64,000 bases of DNA from Gilvimarinus agarilyticus. GTDB taxonomy: Bacteria > Pseudomonadota > Gammaproteobacteria > Pseudomonadales > Cellvibrionaceae. This document shows, piece by piece, positions 31,272 through 40,685 of the stretch (position 1 is its first letter; every line of letters begins with the position of its first letter). Location: positions 2,411,610 through 2,475,609 of the forward strand of contig NZ_JXCJ01000001.1 in the NCBI RefSeq assembly GCF_000832015.1. Reading direction: 5' to 3'. The notes below the pieces were generated by a model, which did no database searches, was not told the DNA's origin, and saw nothing but the letters and a program-made list of their open reading frames with translations. A program made the translations under genes and the position numbers.

Positions 31272-31290
31272 CGCTTTTTGGACAAAAATG

Positions 31291-31312
31291 CCGCGAAACG
31301 TTCGTTTCGCGG
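31291..31312 (+). promoter_or_regulatory. Strong hairpin between tig and clpP without U-tract
   Basis: CCGCGAAAC (31291-31299) and GTTTCGCGG (31304-31312) form a perfect 9-bp stem with loop GTTC, 19 bases after the tig stop. No T-run follows, so it is more likely a 3'-end protector or Rho-assisted element than a classical terminator. Confidence 0.6.
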
Positions 31313-31441
31313 CCACACTCCCTTCCTTTTCTCTTACGGCGCTGGCAAACAGCTCCGTCACAGGTTAAGCTCCCACTATCTCGGTTTAATGGCGGCTTAG
31401 CGCCGCGTTTGTGACATTTTCAGAAGAAGGTATGAAGCGCA

Positions 31442-32077
31442 ATGTCCTACCCGCAATCAGATCGTAATTCGCAAGAGATCACCGCCAGCGGCTTGGTGCC
31501 AATGGTTGTCGAGCAAACCGCCCGGGGAGAGCGTTCTTACGATATTTATTCGCGCCTATTGAAAGAGCGCGTCATCTTTCTTACCGGTCAGGTAGAAGAT
31601 TACATGGCCAATCTGGTCTGTGCTCAGCTGCTGTTTCTTGAGGCTGAAAACCCCGATAAAGATATTCACCTTTACATTAACTCGCCCGGTGGCTCTGTTA
31701 CGGCGGGTATGTCCATCTACGATACCATGCAGTTTATTAAACCCGATGTCAGCACCATGTGCATGGGGCAAGCCTGCTCGATGGGGGCCTTCTTATTGGC
31801 TTCTGGTGCCGAGGGTAAACGTCACTGTCTGCCCAACTCGCGGGTTATGATTCACCAGCCAAGTGGCGGGGCCCAGGGTCAGGCGTCCGATATCCATATT
31901 CACGCCCAGGAGATCCTCAAGATCCGCAAGCGCCTGAATGAGATTTTGGCCAATCACACCGGCCAAACATTGGATCAAATTGAGCTGGATACCGAGCGCG
32001 ACAAGTTTATGTCGGCCGATGAGGCTAAAGAGTACGGCATTGTTGACTCAGTGGTGTCGTCGCGGGTTGAGGCGTAG
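31442..32077 (+). CDS. clpP: ATP-dependent Clp protease proteolytic subunit
   Basis: ClpP forms the 14-mer protease chamber served by ClpX. The 211-aa protein has the catalytic Ser113 (ACSMGAFLL), His138 (MIHQPSGG) and Asp187, two residues beyond the E. coli numbers. The N-terminal extension (about 17 residues to VPMVVEQ) is probably removed by self-processing. GAAGAAGG upstream of ATG 31442 is a good ribosome-binding site. clpX follows after 111 bases. Confidence 0.97.
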   Translation: MSYPQSDRNSQEITASGLVPMVVEQTARGERSYDIYSRLLKERVIFLTGQVEDYMANLVCAQLLFLEAENPDKDIHLYINSPGGSVTAGMSIYDTMQFIKPDVSTMCMGQACSMGAFLLASGAEGKRHCLPNSRVMIHQPSGGAQGQASDIHIHAQEILKIRKRLNEILANHTGQTLDQIELDTERDKFMSADEAKEYGIVDSVVSSRVEA

Positions 32078-32188
32078 TTCGCCCCGTTAGAATACTGGAG
32101 CTCCCAGGGTCGATTTGACCCCGAGGGCTTGAAAATTTAGGGTAAAGACTGCATCTTTACTCCATAGGTTAAGAATGGGAGTGGTTTA

Positions 32189-33490
32189 ATGACCGATCAC
32201 ACCGGTGATAGCGGCGACAAAAACGGCAAACTTTTGTATTGCTCGTTTTGCGGTAAAAGCCAGCACGAGGTTCGCAAGTTGATTGCGGGCCCGTCTGTGT
32301 TTATATGTGACGAGTGTGTCGATCTTTGTAATGACATCATTCGCGAAGAAATCCAAGAAACCGCGACTGAAGGGCAATCAGAGAAGCTGCCCAAGCCTGC
32401 TGAGATATCCGGCATTTTGGATCAGTATGTTATTGGTCAGCAGCGCGCTAAAAAAGTACTGGCAGTCGCTGTATACAACCACTACAAGCGCTTGCGCGTA
32501 GGTGGGGCTAAAGGGAAGGACAAAGATTCTGTCGAACTGGGCAAAAGTAACATTTTGCTGGTTGGCCCAACCGGTAGCGGTAAAACCCTGCTCGCCGAGA
32601 CGCTGGCTCGCCTGCTGAATGTACCCTTTACCATCGCGGATGCAACAACGCTCACCGAGGCGGGCTATGTTGGTGAAGATGTTGAAAATATCATTCAGAA
32701 GCTGCTGCAAAAGTGCGATTACGACGTAGAAAAGGCCCAACAAGGCATCGTCTATATCGATGAAATCGACAAAATCTCGCGCAAATCGGACAACCCGTCT
32801 ATTACTCGTGATGTTTCCGGTGAGGGCGTGCAGCAAGCACTTCTTAAGCTCATCGAAGGCACGGTGGCGTCTGTACCTCCTCAGGGGGGGCGTAAGCACC
32901 CGCAGCAGGAGTTTCTGCAAGTTGATACCGGCAATATCCTGTTTATTTGTGGCGGTGCGTTTGCCGGGCTCGATAAGGTTATTCGGGATCGCTCGGAGCG
33001 TGGCGGTATCGGTTTTGGCGCTGAAGTCAAAAGTAAGAACGATGACAAGAGCTTTGGCGACACTCTGCACGAGTTAGAGCCAGAAGATTTGGTTCGTTAC
33101 GGGCTTATCCCCGAGTTTGTCGGCCGCTTGCCGGTTATTGCAACTCTCGATGAGCTGGACAGTGAAGCGCTGGTTGAGATTTTGGCGGCCCCTAAAAACG
33201 CCTTAACCAAACAGTATCAACGTCTGTTTGAGATGGAAGATGTCGAGCTGGACTTCCGTCGCGATGCGCTTGAGGCAGTAGCCCAAAAGGCGATGGATCG
33301 TAAAACCGGTGCCCGTGGTCTGCGCTCTATTATGGAGTCGGTGCTGCTGGATACTATGTATCGCATTCCATCAGAGGAAAACGTTAAGAAAGTGGTTGTT
33401 GACGAAAGCGTCATTAAAGGAGAGTCAGAGCCTTTATTGGTGTATGAGAATCAGGAACCAGCGCCCAGCAAGGTCGCAAAAGAAGACTAA
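32189..33490 (+). CDS. clpX: ATP-dependent unfoldase ClpX
   Basis: ClpX is the AAA+ hexamer that recognises tagged substrates and feeds them to ClpP. The 433-aa protein has an N-terminal zinc-binding domain with cysteines 18, 21, 40 and 43 (YCSFCGKS and ICDECVD), Walker A GPTGSGKT, Walker [11 protein letters not shown], the GYVGEDVE pore loop, the IGF-type ClpP-binding region and the C-terminal small domain. It is followed by a strong terminator that separates it from lon. Confidence 0.97.
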   Translation: MTDHTGDSGDKNGKLLYCSFCGKSQHEVRKLIAGPSVFICDECVDLCNDIIREEIQETATEGQSEKLPKPAEISGILDQYVIGQQRAKKVLAVAVYNHYKRLRVGGAKGKDKDSVELGKSNILLVGPTGSGKTLLAETLARLLNVPFTIADATTLTEAGYVGEDVENIIQKLLQKCDYDVEKAQQGIVYIDEIDKISRKSDNPSITRDVSGEGVQQALLKLIEGTVASVPPQGGRKHPQQEFLQVDTGNILFICGGAFAGLDKVIRDRSERGGIGFGAEVKSKNDDKSFGDTLHELEPEDLVRYGLIPEFVGRLPVIATLDELDSEALVEILAAPKNALTKQYQRLFEMEDVELDFRRDALEAVAQKAMDRKTGARGLRSIMESVLLDTMYRIPSEENVKKVVVDESVIKGESEPLLVYENQEPAPSKVAKED

Positions 33491-33515
33491 ATATTGGCAA
33501 AACTGCTGTAAAACT

Positions 33516-33554
33516 ACGCAAACAGGGTACTTTTAGTACCCTGTTTGCGTTTTT
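33516..33554 (+). terminator. Intrinsic terminator after clpX
   Basis: A perfect 15-bp stem (33516-33530 with 33536-33550) has a 5-base loop and is followed by a T-run. It is one of the strongest terminators in the window. Confidence 0.95.
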
Positions 33555-33566
33555 ATCCCTCTTCAT

Positions 33567-33593
33567 CTTGCAATTCGACCATCCCGACCCCAA
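33567..33593 (+). promoter_or_regulatory. Candidate heat-shock (sigma-32) promoter of lon
   Basis: CTTGCAA (33567-33573), a 14-base spacer, then CCCCAA (33588-33593, continuing TCT) resembles the RpoH consensus CTTGAAA–CCCCATnT with its normal spacing. It lies 55 bases before the lon ATG, after the clpX terminator. lon is a heat-shock gene in E. coli. Confidence 0.65.
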
Positions 33594-33648
33594 TCTTAAG
33601 GTGTAAGGCTTATTAAGCCAGTTGTATTCAGACCATTAGGGGGTCTTT

Positions 33649-36063
33649 ATGGACCAGAATGAGCAAGTATCCAAGCACTCCGATTTACCCTTGTTGCCAC
33701 TGCGCGATGTCGTGGTTTATCCGCATATGGTGATCCCTTTATTTGTAGGGAGGCAAAAGTCAATCGAAGCACTCGAGAGTGCCATGCGAGCTGACAAGCA
33801 AATCGTGTTGGTTGCGCAAAAAAGCCCTGATAATGATGACCCTACGCCCTCTGACTTATATGAAGTGGGTACCCTTGCCACGATCCTGCAATTGCTAAAA
33901 TTGCCTGACGGCACCGTCAAGGTGCTGGTAGAAGGTGGCGAGCGCGTATCTATCGATAACGCTGAAGAAGAGGATGGTCACTACCGGGTGGCGGTTAGTC
34001 TTTTTGATGAGCAGCCGCTTAGTACTGAAGATTCTGAGGCGCTTATAAAGGCAGCGCGAGATCATTTTGAGCAGTATGTGAGTTTGTCGCGAAAGGTGTC
34101 CTCTGAGGTGATGAGCTCTCTCAGCGGAATCGATAATCCGAGTCGTTTTGCCGATACGGTGGCGGCCCATATGGCACTAGAGCTTGAGCAAAAACAGGCG
34201 GTGCTTGAGTTGGCGGGTGTGCGCGAGCGGATCGAACGCTTAATACAGCTGATGGATGGCCAGATAGATTTGTTGCAGGTCGAGAAGAAAATTCGCGGCC
34301 GTGTCAAAAAACAAATGGAAAAAAGCCAGCGTGAGTATTACCTGAACGAGCAGATGAAAGCGATTCAGAAAGAGCTGGGTGATATGGGCGAGGAGGTCAA
34401 CGAAGTTGACGAGCTCGAACAAAAAATTGCCGATAGCGGTATGTCAGAGGAGGCACAAGAGAAAACCCGTGCTGAGCTTGGCAAGCTTAAAATGATGTCG
34501 CCTATGTCTGCCGAAGCCTCGGTATTGCGCGCTTACATCGACTGGATGATTAAAGTGCCCTGGAAAAAGCGCAGCAAAGTGCGTCACGACCTGGCACGCG
34601 CCGAGGCCGTGCTCGAAAAAGATCATCACGGTCTGGAAGAAGTTAAAGAGCGTATTCTGGAATACCTCGCGGTGCAAAAGCGGGTCAAAAAAATCAAAGG
34701 GCCAATTTTATGTTTGGTAGGCCCACCGGGCGTGGGTAAAACCTCGTTGGGTGAGTCCATCGCCCGGGCGACCAACCGAAAATTTGTCCGCATGGCGCTA
34801 GGCGGCGTGCGTGATGAGGCTGAAATTCGCGGCCACCGCCGTACTTATATAGGCTCGTTGCCCGGCAAGTTGGTGCAAAAAATGGCGAAAGCTGGCGTAA
34901 AAAACCCGCTGTTTTTACTCGATGAAATCGACAAAATGGGTATGGATAATCGTGGCGATCCTGCTTCGGCGCTACTAGAGGTGCTGGATCCGGAACAAAA
35001 CAACCATTTTAACGACCATTATCTCGAGGTCGATTACGACCTGTCGGATGTTATGTTTGTTTGTACTTCCAACTCGATGAACATACCGGGGCCGCTGCTG
35101 GACCGGATGGAGGTCATTCGTATACCGGGTTATACCGAAGACGAAAAGCTGAATATCGCTAAAAAATACCTGATTCCAAAGCAAATTAAAGCTAACGGCT
35201 TAAAAGATGGGGAAATGTCCGTCGACGATGACGTGATTCGTGACATTATCCGCTACTACACTCGTGAGGCGGGGGTACGTGGGTTGGATCGGGAGATCGC
35301 TAAGTTGGCCCGTAAGGTAGTCACCCGTCATGTGCGTGCCGCCAGCAAGCAAGCCGATACGATCTCGGTGGATGGCCTGGAGGATTTACTGGGTGTGCGT
35401 AAGTTCGACTTTGGCCGCGCCGAAAATGACGACCAAATAGGTCAGGTGACTGGCTTAGCCTGGACGCAGGTCGGGGGCGAGCTGTTGACCATCGAATCCA
35501 CGGCGGTCAAAGGTAAAGGTCGGGTGGTTAAAACAGGCTCTTTGGGTGATGTGATGCAGGAGTCGATCCAGGCGGCGTTAACCGTAGTTCGGTCTCGGGC
35601 GCAAGTGCTTGGTGTGGCGCCTGATTACCATGAGAAAATGGATATTCATATTCATGTCCCCGAAGGTGCAACGCCCAAAGACGGTCCGAGTGCTGGGGTC
35701 GGGATGTGTACAGCGCTTGTTTCCGTGTTGACCTCGATCCCGGTTAAGGCTGACGTGGCCATGACCGGTGAGATTACGTTGCGCGGTGAAGTACTGCGCA
35801 TCGGCGGGCTTAAAGAAAAGCTGCTGGCGGCTCACCGCGGAGGTATTAAAACGGTGGTTATTCCGGCCGATAACGAACGCGACCTGAAAGAGATACCGGA
35901 TAATATTAAGGCTGACCTAACTATTTTGCCTGTCAAATGGATCGACGAAGTGTTGGAGGTTGCCTTGCAGCATACACCGACTCCTCTGACTGACGAAGAA
36001 TATAGGGCGTTGGAGCAAAAGGCTGAACAGTCTGAAAATGGCAGTCGGATTAACACCCACTAA
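33649..36063 (+). CDS. lon: ATP-dependent protease Lon
   Basis: Lon is the soluble AAA+ serine protease that removes misfolded and regulatory proteins. The 804-aa LonA-type protein has the N-terminal LAN domain (about 12-205), a coiled coil, Walker [10 protein letters not shown], Walker [10 protein letters not shown], and the protease domain with catalytic Ser681 ([10 protein letters not shown]) and Lys724 ([11 protein letters not shown]). GGGGG (33640-33644) precedes the ATG by 4 bases. A candidate sigma-32 promoter lies upstream. Confidence 0.97.
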   Translation: MDQNEQVSKHSDLPLLPLRDVVVYPHMVIPLFVGRQKSIEALESAMRADKQIVLVAQKSPDNDDPTPSDLYEVGTLATILQLLKLPDGTVKVLVEGGERVSIDNAEEEDGHYRVAVSLFDEQPLSTEDSEALIKAARDHFEQYVSLSRKVSSEVMSSLSGIDNPSRFADTVAAHMALELEQKQAVLELAGVRERIERLIQLMDGQIDLLQVEKKIRGRVKKQMEKSQREYYLNEQMKAIQKELGDMGEEVNEVDELEQKIADSGMSEEAQEKTRAELGKLKMMSPMSAEASVLRAYIDWMIKVPWKKRSKVRHDLARAEAVLEKDHHGLEEVKERILEYLAVQKRVKKIKGPILCLVGPPGVGKTSLGESIARATNRKFVRMALGGVRDEAEIRGHRRTYIGSLPGKLVQKMAKAGVKNPLFLLDEIDKMGMDNRGDPASALLEVLDPEQNNHFNDHYLEVDYDLSDVMFVCTSNSMNIPGPLLDRMEVIRIPGYTEDEKLNIAKKYLIPKQIKANGLKDGEMSVDDDVIRDIIRYYTREAGVRGLDREIAKLARKVVTRHVRAASKQADTISVDGLEDLLGVRKFDFGRAENDDQIGQVTGLAWTQVGGELLTIESTAVKGKGRVVKTGSLGDVMQESIQAALTVVRSRAQVLGVAPDYHEKMDIHIHVPEGATPKDGPSAGVGMCTALVSVLTSIPVKADVAMTGEITLRGEVLRIGGLKEKLLAAHRGGIKTVVIPADNERDLKEIPDNIKADLTILPVKWIDEVLEVALQHTPTPLTDEEYRALEQKAEQSENGSRINTH

Positions 36064-36203
36064 GCCGTTCGGGGCCGTGATCTGTCTGTTACTTTGAGTA
36101 ACCTGCAGTGTTCCGTCTGGGCGTCAGCATACGGTTGTGGTGGCGCTTTTGTTCAAATAGCAGGCAAATCTGCGATAGTTACAACGATTGTCGCAGACCA
36201 GCC

Positions 36204-36232
36204 TTGACCCAACCGAAGCCACTTGGTATAAA
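36204..36232 (+). promoter_or_regulatory. hupB promoter
   Basis: TTGACC (36204-36209, 5/6), 17 bases, TATAAA (36227-36232, 5/6), with TG at 36224-36225 forming an extended -10. Expected start is about 36239, leaving a leader of about 110 bases. The rest of the 287-bp lon–hupB gap shows no gene. Confidence 0.75.
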
Positions 36233-36350
36233 TCGCAATTCAACGCAGATGGTGGTGCAAGACTGAGTGCCGAGAGTCATTGGTGCCATTATCAAAAAGC
36301 ACCGCACAACTATAAACGCTAGTTCTGGAAATTTATTAAAGGGGTTTAAC

Positions 36351-36623
36351 GTGAATAAAACTGAGCTGATCGAATCCATTGCCGCATCTGCGGATATCTC
36401 TAAAGCTGCAGCAGGACGTGCATTGGATGCCGTCGTTGATGGCGTTACCGATTCACTGAAAAAAGGTGACCAAGTTGTGCTGGTAGGATTCGGTACTTTT
36501 TCTGTAAAAGATCGTGCCGCTCGTACTGGTCGTAACCCACAGACTGGTGCTGAAATTCAGATTGCCGCTGCTAAAGTGCCTAGCTTTAAAGCCGGTAAAG
36601 CTCTGAAAGACGCTGTTAATTAA
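36351..36623 (+). CDS. hupB: DNA-binding protein HU (beta type)
   Basis: HU is the small dimeric nucleoid protein that bends DNA. The 90-aa sequence starts [10 protein letters not shown] after GTG 36351 and has [21 protein letters not shown], in part, as the DNA-binding arm with the intercalating Pro of RNPQTG. It ends [21 protein letters not shown] lies just upstream of the GTG, so the 28-codon longer frame from 36267 is rejected. Location after lon identifies it as the hupB homologue. It has its own promoter and terminator. Confidence 0.97.
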   Translation: MNKTELIESIAASADISKAAAGRALDAVVDGVTDSLKKGDQVVLVGFGTFSVKDRAARTGRNPQTGAEIQIAAAKVPSFKAGKALKDAVN

Positions 36624-36682
36624 GCTCAGTTGTTGGTTTAATCGAAGCCAAGTTAGTGTTTTAAAATAAGCATTAATGCTTA

Positions 36683-36710
36683 AAAGGCGCATCCCAGATG
36701 CGCCTTTTTT
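36683..36710 (+). terminator. Intrinsic terminator after hupB
   Basis: AAAGGCGCAT (36683-36692) pairs with ATGCGCCTTT (36698-36707) over a 5-base loop, followed by T residues. Confidence 0.92.
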
Positions 36711-36751
36711 GTGTATAGATATTTAAACTGCCCCCTGTTCAGGAGCTGGAC

Positions 36752-38614
36752 ATGTTACAAACAATGCGTGATAACTCGAAGGGAGTTGTCGCCGGAATTT
36801 TAGTTGGCCTGCTGGTCATTATCTTTGCCCTGTCTGGGGCCGAGGCGCTATTTTCGTCTAATAATACGGCGCAAACGGTGTTGACCATTAACGGTCAGGA
36901 TATTACTGAGACTGAAGTTTCCCGCGCTATCGAACAGCAAAAGCAGCAGCTCCGCAGTCGCTTTGGCGACTCGGTGCCAGAGGACTTTCTCAGCAATGAA
37001 AACCTGCGGGAGCCGGCGATTGAAAACCTGATTCGCCGTACCTTGCTTACCCAAGCAGCTGCAGATGCAGGCATGACGGTTTCTGACGCCCGCCTTAACG
37101 GTGTCATTACGTCAATTCCTGCCTTTCAGAATCTTGAAGGTCAGTTTGATCCGGCGCGTTATCAGCAATCGCTGCGTATGCTGGCTTACACCCCGGCGTC
37201 TTACAAGCGCGAATTAACTCGCGACCTTACCGTTAATCAGTTGGCGAGTGGCGTGTCGGACAGCAACTTTGTCACCGACGCCGAGCTAGAGCACCTTGTT
37301 AATCTCAATTTTCAGACGCGAGACTTTAGTTTTGCTACGTTAAGCGCTGAAAAACTGATGGAGGCTGTCGAGGTTAGCGATGAGGAAATCGAACAGTTTT
37401 ATCAACAAAACAGCGAGCGCTTTACCGTGCCAGAAATGGTTACGGTCGAGTATATCGATCTCAGTGTTGATCAGCTGGCTGACGAGCAGCAAATTGATGA
37501 GGCGCGGTTGCGTCAGCAGTACGAGGAGAACATCGAAGATTTTGCTCCTTCAGTTGAGCGACACGCCGCTCACATCCTGCTAGAGGAGCCAAGCGACGAG
37601 CTGATTGCACAAGTGCAAGGCAAAATTGACAGTGGTGTTGATTTTTCTGAGTTAGCTGCCGAGTACTCTGACGACTTGGGTTCAAAAGACAGTGGTGGTG
37701 ATTTGGGCATCTCGTCGGGCGATGCGTTTCCCGAAGAGTTTGAAGATGCTCTGGCCAGCTTGAGTGTTGGGGAGGTCTCGGCGCCGGTTGAAACCGACTC
37801 GGGCACGCACTTCATCAAATTGCTGGATGAGACCGGCGGCGAGCCTACCAGTTTTGCCGAGCAGCGCGATCAGTTAGCTCAGCAGGCTAGGCGTGCAGGG
37901 GCCGAGGCACGCTTTATTGAGCTGCTGAGTGAGCTTGAAGACTTATCTTACAATGCGGAGAGCCTCGCCAACGTTGCCCAGCAGCTGAACCTTGCGGTGG
38001 CTCAGAGCGAGCCTTTTGCACGCAGTGGTGGAAGCGGTATCAGCGCGTTTCCCGCAGTGGCAAAAGCGTCATTTGGCGAAGAGGTATTAACCCATGGTAA
38101 TGCCAGTGAGGTTATTGAACTCGCCCCCGATCGTGTAGTGGTTGTTAAAAAGATTGCCCACGAGCCAAGCTTTGTTCGCCCAATGGCTGACGTAAGCGAT
38201 GAAATTGCCATGACTTTGCGCGAACAGAAAGCCGCAGCACAGCTCGCTGAAAAAGGCGAAGCTCTGCAGCAGCGCCTAGAGGCCGGAGCTAGCTTTACCG
38301 AGTTAGCGGAGTCCGAAGGTCTGGAGGTTACCTCGTTAGAGGCCGTCGAGCGCAGCAATATGGAGCAGCCGCGTGCCGTTGTTGAGTTTGCCTTTGGTAT
38401 GGCTCGACCATCAAGTGGTAGCACTACCGTTGATGGATTTGGCGCCAGCGGTGAGTACACCGTGCTTGAGCTCAGTGCCGTAAACTTGCCGGAGCAAAGC
38501 CTTCCTGAGGTAGAGAAGCCGGCGTTGGTCGAAAGTCTGGCTAATTTGTTGGGTAGCGCAGATTTTGCCTCCTATCAGCAATACCTGGAAGATACAGCTG
38601 ATATTGAGCGCTAG
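36752..38614 (+). CDS. ppiD: Periplasmic folding chaperone PpiD
   Basis: PpiD is anchored in the inner membrane near SecYEG and helps newly exported proteins fold. The 620-aa protein has one N-terminal membrane helix (about residues 12-33), a SurA-like N-terminal chaperone domain, a parvulin (PpiC) domain around residues 265-360 (RHAAHILLEE to GTHFIKLLD), and a C-terminal helical domain. E. coli PpiD has an inactive parvulin domain; activity here is not predictable. In Pseudomonas fabI follows, but not here. Confidence 0.93.
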   Translation: MLQTMRDNSKGVVAGILVGLLVIIFALSGAEALFSSNNTAQTVLTINGQDITETEVSRAIEQQKQQLRSRFGDSVPEDFLSNENLREPAIENLIRRTLLTQAAADAGMTVSDARLNGVITSIPAFQNLEGQFDPARYQQSLRMLAYTPASYKRELTRDLTVNQLASGVSDSNFVTDAELEHLVNLNFQTRDFSFATLSAEKLMEAVEVSDEEIEQFYQQNSERFTVPEMVTVEYIDLSVDQLADEQQIDEARLRQQYEENIEDFAPSVERHAAHILLEEPSDELIAQVQGKIDSGVDFSELAAEYSDDLGSKDSGGDLGISSGDAFPEEFEDALASLSVGEVSAPVETDSGTHFIKLLDETGGEPTSFAEQRDQLAQQARRAGAEARFIELLSELEDLSYNAESLANVAQQLNLAVAQSEPFARSGGSGISAFPAVAKASFGEEVLTHGNASEVIELAPDRVVVVKKIAHEPSFVRPMADVSDEIAMTLREQKAAAQLAEKGEALQQRLEAGASFTELAESEGLEVTSLEAVERSNMEQPRAVVEFAFGMARPSSGSTTVDGFGASGEYTVLELSAVNLPEQSLPEVEKPALVESLANLLGSADFASYQQYLEDTADIER

Positions 38615-38632
38615 GGCGCTCGCCAAGGCAAT

Positions 38633-38662
38633 AAAAAAGCCGACCTCAGGGTCGGCTTTTTT
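38633..38662 (+). terminator. Intrinsic terminator after ppiD
   Basis: AAAAAAGCCGAC (38633-38644) pairs with GTCGGCTTTTTT (38651-38662) over a 6-base loop. The A and T runs on both sides would let it act in both directions, also serving the convergent GGDEF gene ending at 38719. Confidence 0.92.
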
Positions 38663-38718
38663 GTGGGAGGCTCTTTATTAATGGAGGGGGCGAGAGCGCT
38701 TAAATTGGATATAGGGGG

Positions 38719-39687
38719 TTAGTGGTTGATGTGAGAGCGATTTCGGCCGTGCTCTTTACAGTAATATAAAGCTTTGTCAGCCCCCTCTATCCAGTGCTGT
38801 GTCGAACTGATGGCCTCGTTAAGCTGCTGAATACCAAGGCTTATGGTGATTTTAACGTCAGTGGTGGAAGTTGTGATCACTTGATTGGCCACTGATTGTC
38901 GCAATCGCTCGGCAAACTCCAGTGCACCCTCATCGTCGGTATTGGTTAAAATCACGCCAAACTCCTCGCCGCCATAGCGCCCGGCGATATCGGTTTCACG
39001 TAGCTGCTCCCGTAAGCACTCGCTGACACGCCGAATGACCTCGTCGCCCACGGTGTGGCCGTAGGTGTCGTTAACCACCTTAAAGTGGTCAATATCAAAC
39101 AGCACTAAGCTGCAGGGGATGTGGTAGCGATCGTAGCGTTTGTATTCTTGAGTCAGGCAGTGCTCCCAGTGACCGCGGTTGTACAGCGACGTTAAGTGAT
39201 CGATGCGGCTTAGCCCCTGCAGGCGGCGGTTGGCGTCGATTTGTGCCAGCTTATTCATGGCCGTGTCGGTAACGTCGTAAACGATCAGACAGATATGCTC
39301 TACCTCGCCGTGAGTGTCCAGCAAGGGGATGATGGTTGTATTTTGGTACATATAGCCGGCGCTACCGGTAATAGGGCGGTAGTGAGGAAAGCGAAACAGG
39401 TGCGGGCGTTGCTCCCAGGTGGTAAACGTAGCGCTTTGCAGCACAAATACGGGCTCTGCTTTGCGACGAAACCAGTCTTCGGATAACTCAGGGAATATCG
39501 AGAACAGGCTAGAGCCTAAAACATGCTCTGGAGCTTTGCCGCTGTGGTTTTGCATAAACTGGTTCCAGAGCGCAACGTGAAATTTGGCGTCGAGCACCAC
39601 CAGCCCCACATCAATATTCTGCAATATATCGAGAAGCCAATGAACATCCTTGAGAAAATGACTCAAATCGTCAGTTGTGTCCGCCAT
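38719..39687 (-). CDS. PAS–GGDEF diguanylate cyclase
   Basis: The 322-aa soluble protein probably makes the second messenger cyclic di-GMP. A PAS-like sensor domain (about residues 10-140) is followed by a GGDEF domain (about 155-318). The active-site motif is GGEEF (239-243), which is catalytically competent. The inhibitory I-site RETD (230-233) lies five residues upstream, so product feedback inhibition is expected. It has no membrane segment. The gene starts 18 bases after the CheC-like gene and is therefore probably co-transcribed with it. Confidence 0.92.
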   Translation of the reverse strand: MADTTDDLSHFLKDVHWLLDILQNIDVGLVVLDAKFHVALWNQFMQNHSGKAPEHVLGSSLFSIFPELSEDWFRRKAEPVFVLQSATFTTWEQRPHLFRFPHYRPITGSAGYMYQNTTIIPLLDTHGEVEHICLIVYDVTDTAMNKLAQIDANRRLQGLSRIDHLTSLYNRGHWEHCLTQEYKRYDRYHIPCSLVLFDIDHFKVVNDTYGHTVGDEVIRRVSECLREQLRETDIAGRYGGEEFGVILTNTDDEGALEFAERLRQSVANQVITTSTTDVKITISLGIQQLNEAISSTQHWIEGADKALYYCKEHGRNRSHINH

Positions 39688-39705
39688 AATTTGCCTGTTT
39701 TGGGT

Positions 39706-40326
39706 CTAGTCAATCAGGTAGTTGAGCTTTTCCAGTAATCCGTCGATGCAGTTCTCGCTGATGACCAGTAATAAATCGCAGTTTACCTTGTGATCTTCAA
39801 TGGTGTAGTTGATTTCGATAACCAGAGCATTTTGCCAATTGATCTCGCGATTTTGCAGGGTCTCTGTGATATCAAAGTGCTCGCCCAGCAAGGTTGGTGG
39901 TCCCAGGCTAAAGTGCGTATCCAGTTGCCGTGCGATGCCGTGAAGGCAAGCGCCCCCTAGGACGTTAGTGGTGTCCATTAGGAGCTCGCTGCGGGCGTTG
40001 GCCCCAGCGCTAGCGTCATAACGCAGTAATGTGGCAAGGTCTCGGTAGTCGGTGCCGTTAAAGATTAGTAATGCCTCGCCGGCAATGCCGCCGCCAATAA
40101 AGCCTTGGCAGACACCAGTCAGATCCTGGTCGTCGCCATCGTCATGCTGCAACGATTGCAGTGTCATGGCAATGTCGTTGGGAGTTAGCAAGCTGACGGT
40201 TGGAATTGAAAGGACGACAAACACACCCAGTAAGCGCGCCAGGTGGTCAGCTGATTGCCCCATAGCGACATTGGCTATTTCCTGTAGGCAGTCACGTTGG
40301 TCTTCGGTTAGGAGGTTGGCCGTCAT
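39706..40326 (-). CDS. CheC-like phosphatase-family protein
   Basis: The 206-aa protein resembles the CheC/CheX/FliY family, which dephosphorylates CheY-type response regulators. The first family motif is well kept: DCLQEIANVAMGQSADHLA (residues about 12-30, with E16 and N19). The second, ELLMDTTNVLGGACLHGIA, has Asp in place of the usual Glu but keeps the Asn. It precedes the PAS–GGDEF gene in a two-gene unit. No receiver-domain protein is encoded next to it, so its phospho-partner must be elsewhere. Function here is unproved. Confidence 0.8.
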   Translation of the reverse strand: MTANLLTEDQRDCLQEIANVAMGQSADHLARLLGVFVVLSIPTVSLLTPNDIAMTLQSLQHDDGDDQDLTGVCQGFIGGGIAGEALLIFNGTDYRDLATLLRYDASAGANARSELLMDTTNVLGGACLHGIARQLDTHFSLGPPTLLGEHFDITETLQNREINWQNALVIEINYTIEDHKVNCDLLLVISENCIDGLLEKLNYLID

Positions 40327-40685
40327 GTCTTGTCTTTTTATGGTGCGCTGCGTAGGGCTTTCACGTTAAATGGCGCGATAGCCTAGGTTTTACAGCTGGT
40401 CTCAGGGATACCATTGAGTTAATAGTAGCATTTACCTTGCTTACTGTCTGTGTTTTACGGTTGATTTAACGCCGTCTGCAAAGCGTGCTTACTATTGTCA
40501 GCCAGCCACCACATCGCTACACTCAACCGTTATATGCCCTCGGTTAGCCGCCAATGCGGTCTCTAACAAAGTACACAATCTGTTGTCTGAGCTTGCGCCA
40601 GTTACCTATAAAATATCGACATCGCTGTTTATCAGGTGGTGATATTGTGGTCAGGTTGAATTTTAATCAAAGCGGAGATGCGAGA
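40327..40685. other. Divergent cheC-like–yejA intergenic region
   Basis: The 359-bp gap contains the candidate yejA promoter (40583-40612). The in-frame extension of yejA to 40554 crosses that promoter and is rejected. No other gene or strong hairpin was seen. Confidence 0.5.
40583..40612 (+). promoter_or_regulatory. Candidate yejABEF promoter
   Basis: TTGTCT (40583-40588, 4/6), 18 bases, TATAAA (40607-40612, 5/6). Expected start is near 40619, about 67 bases before the yejA ATG. Confidence 0.5.
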
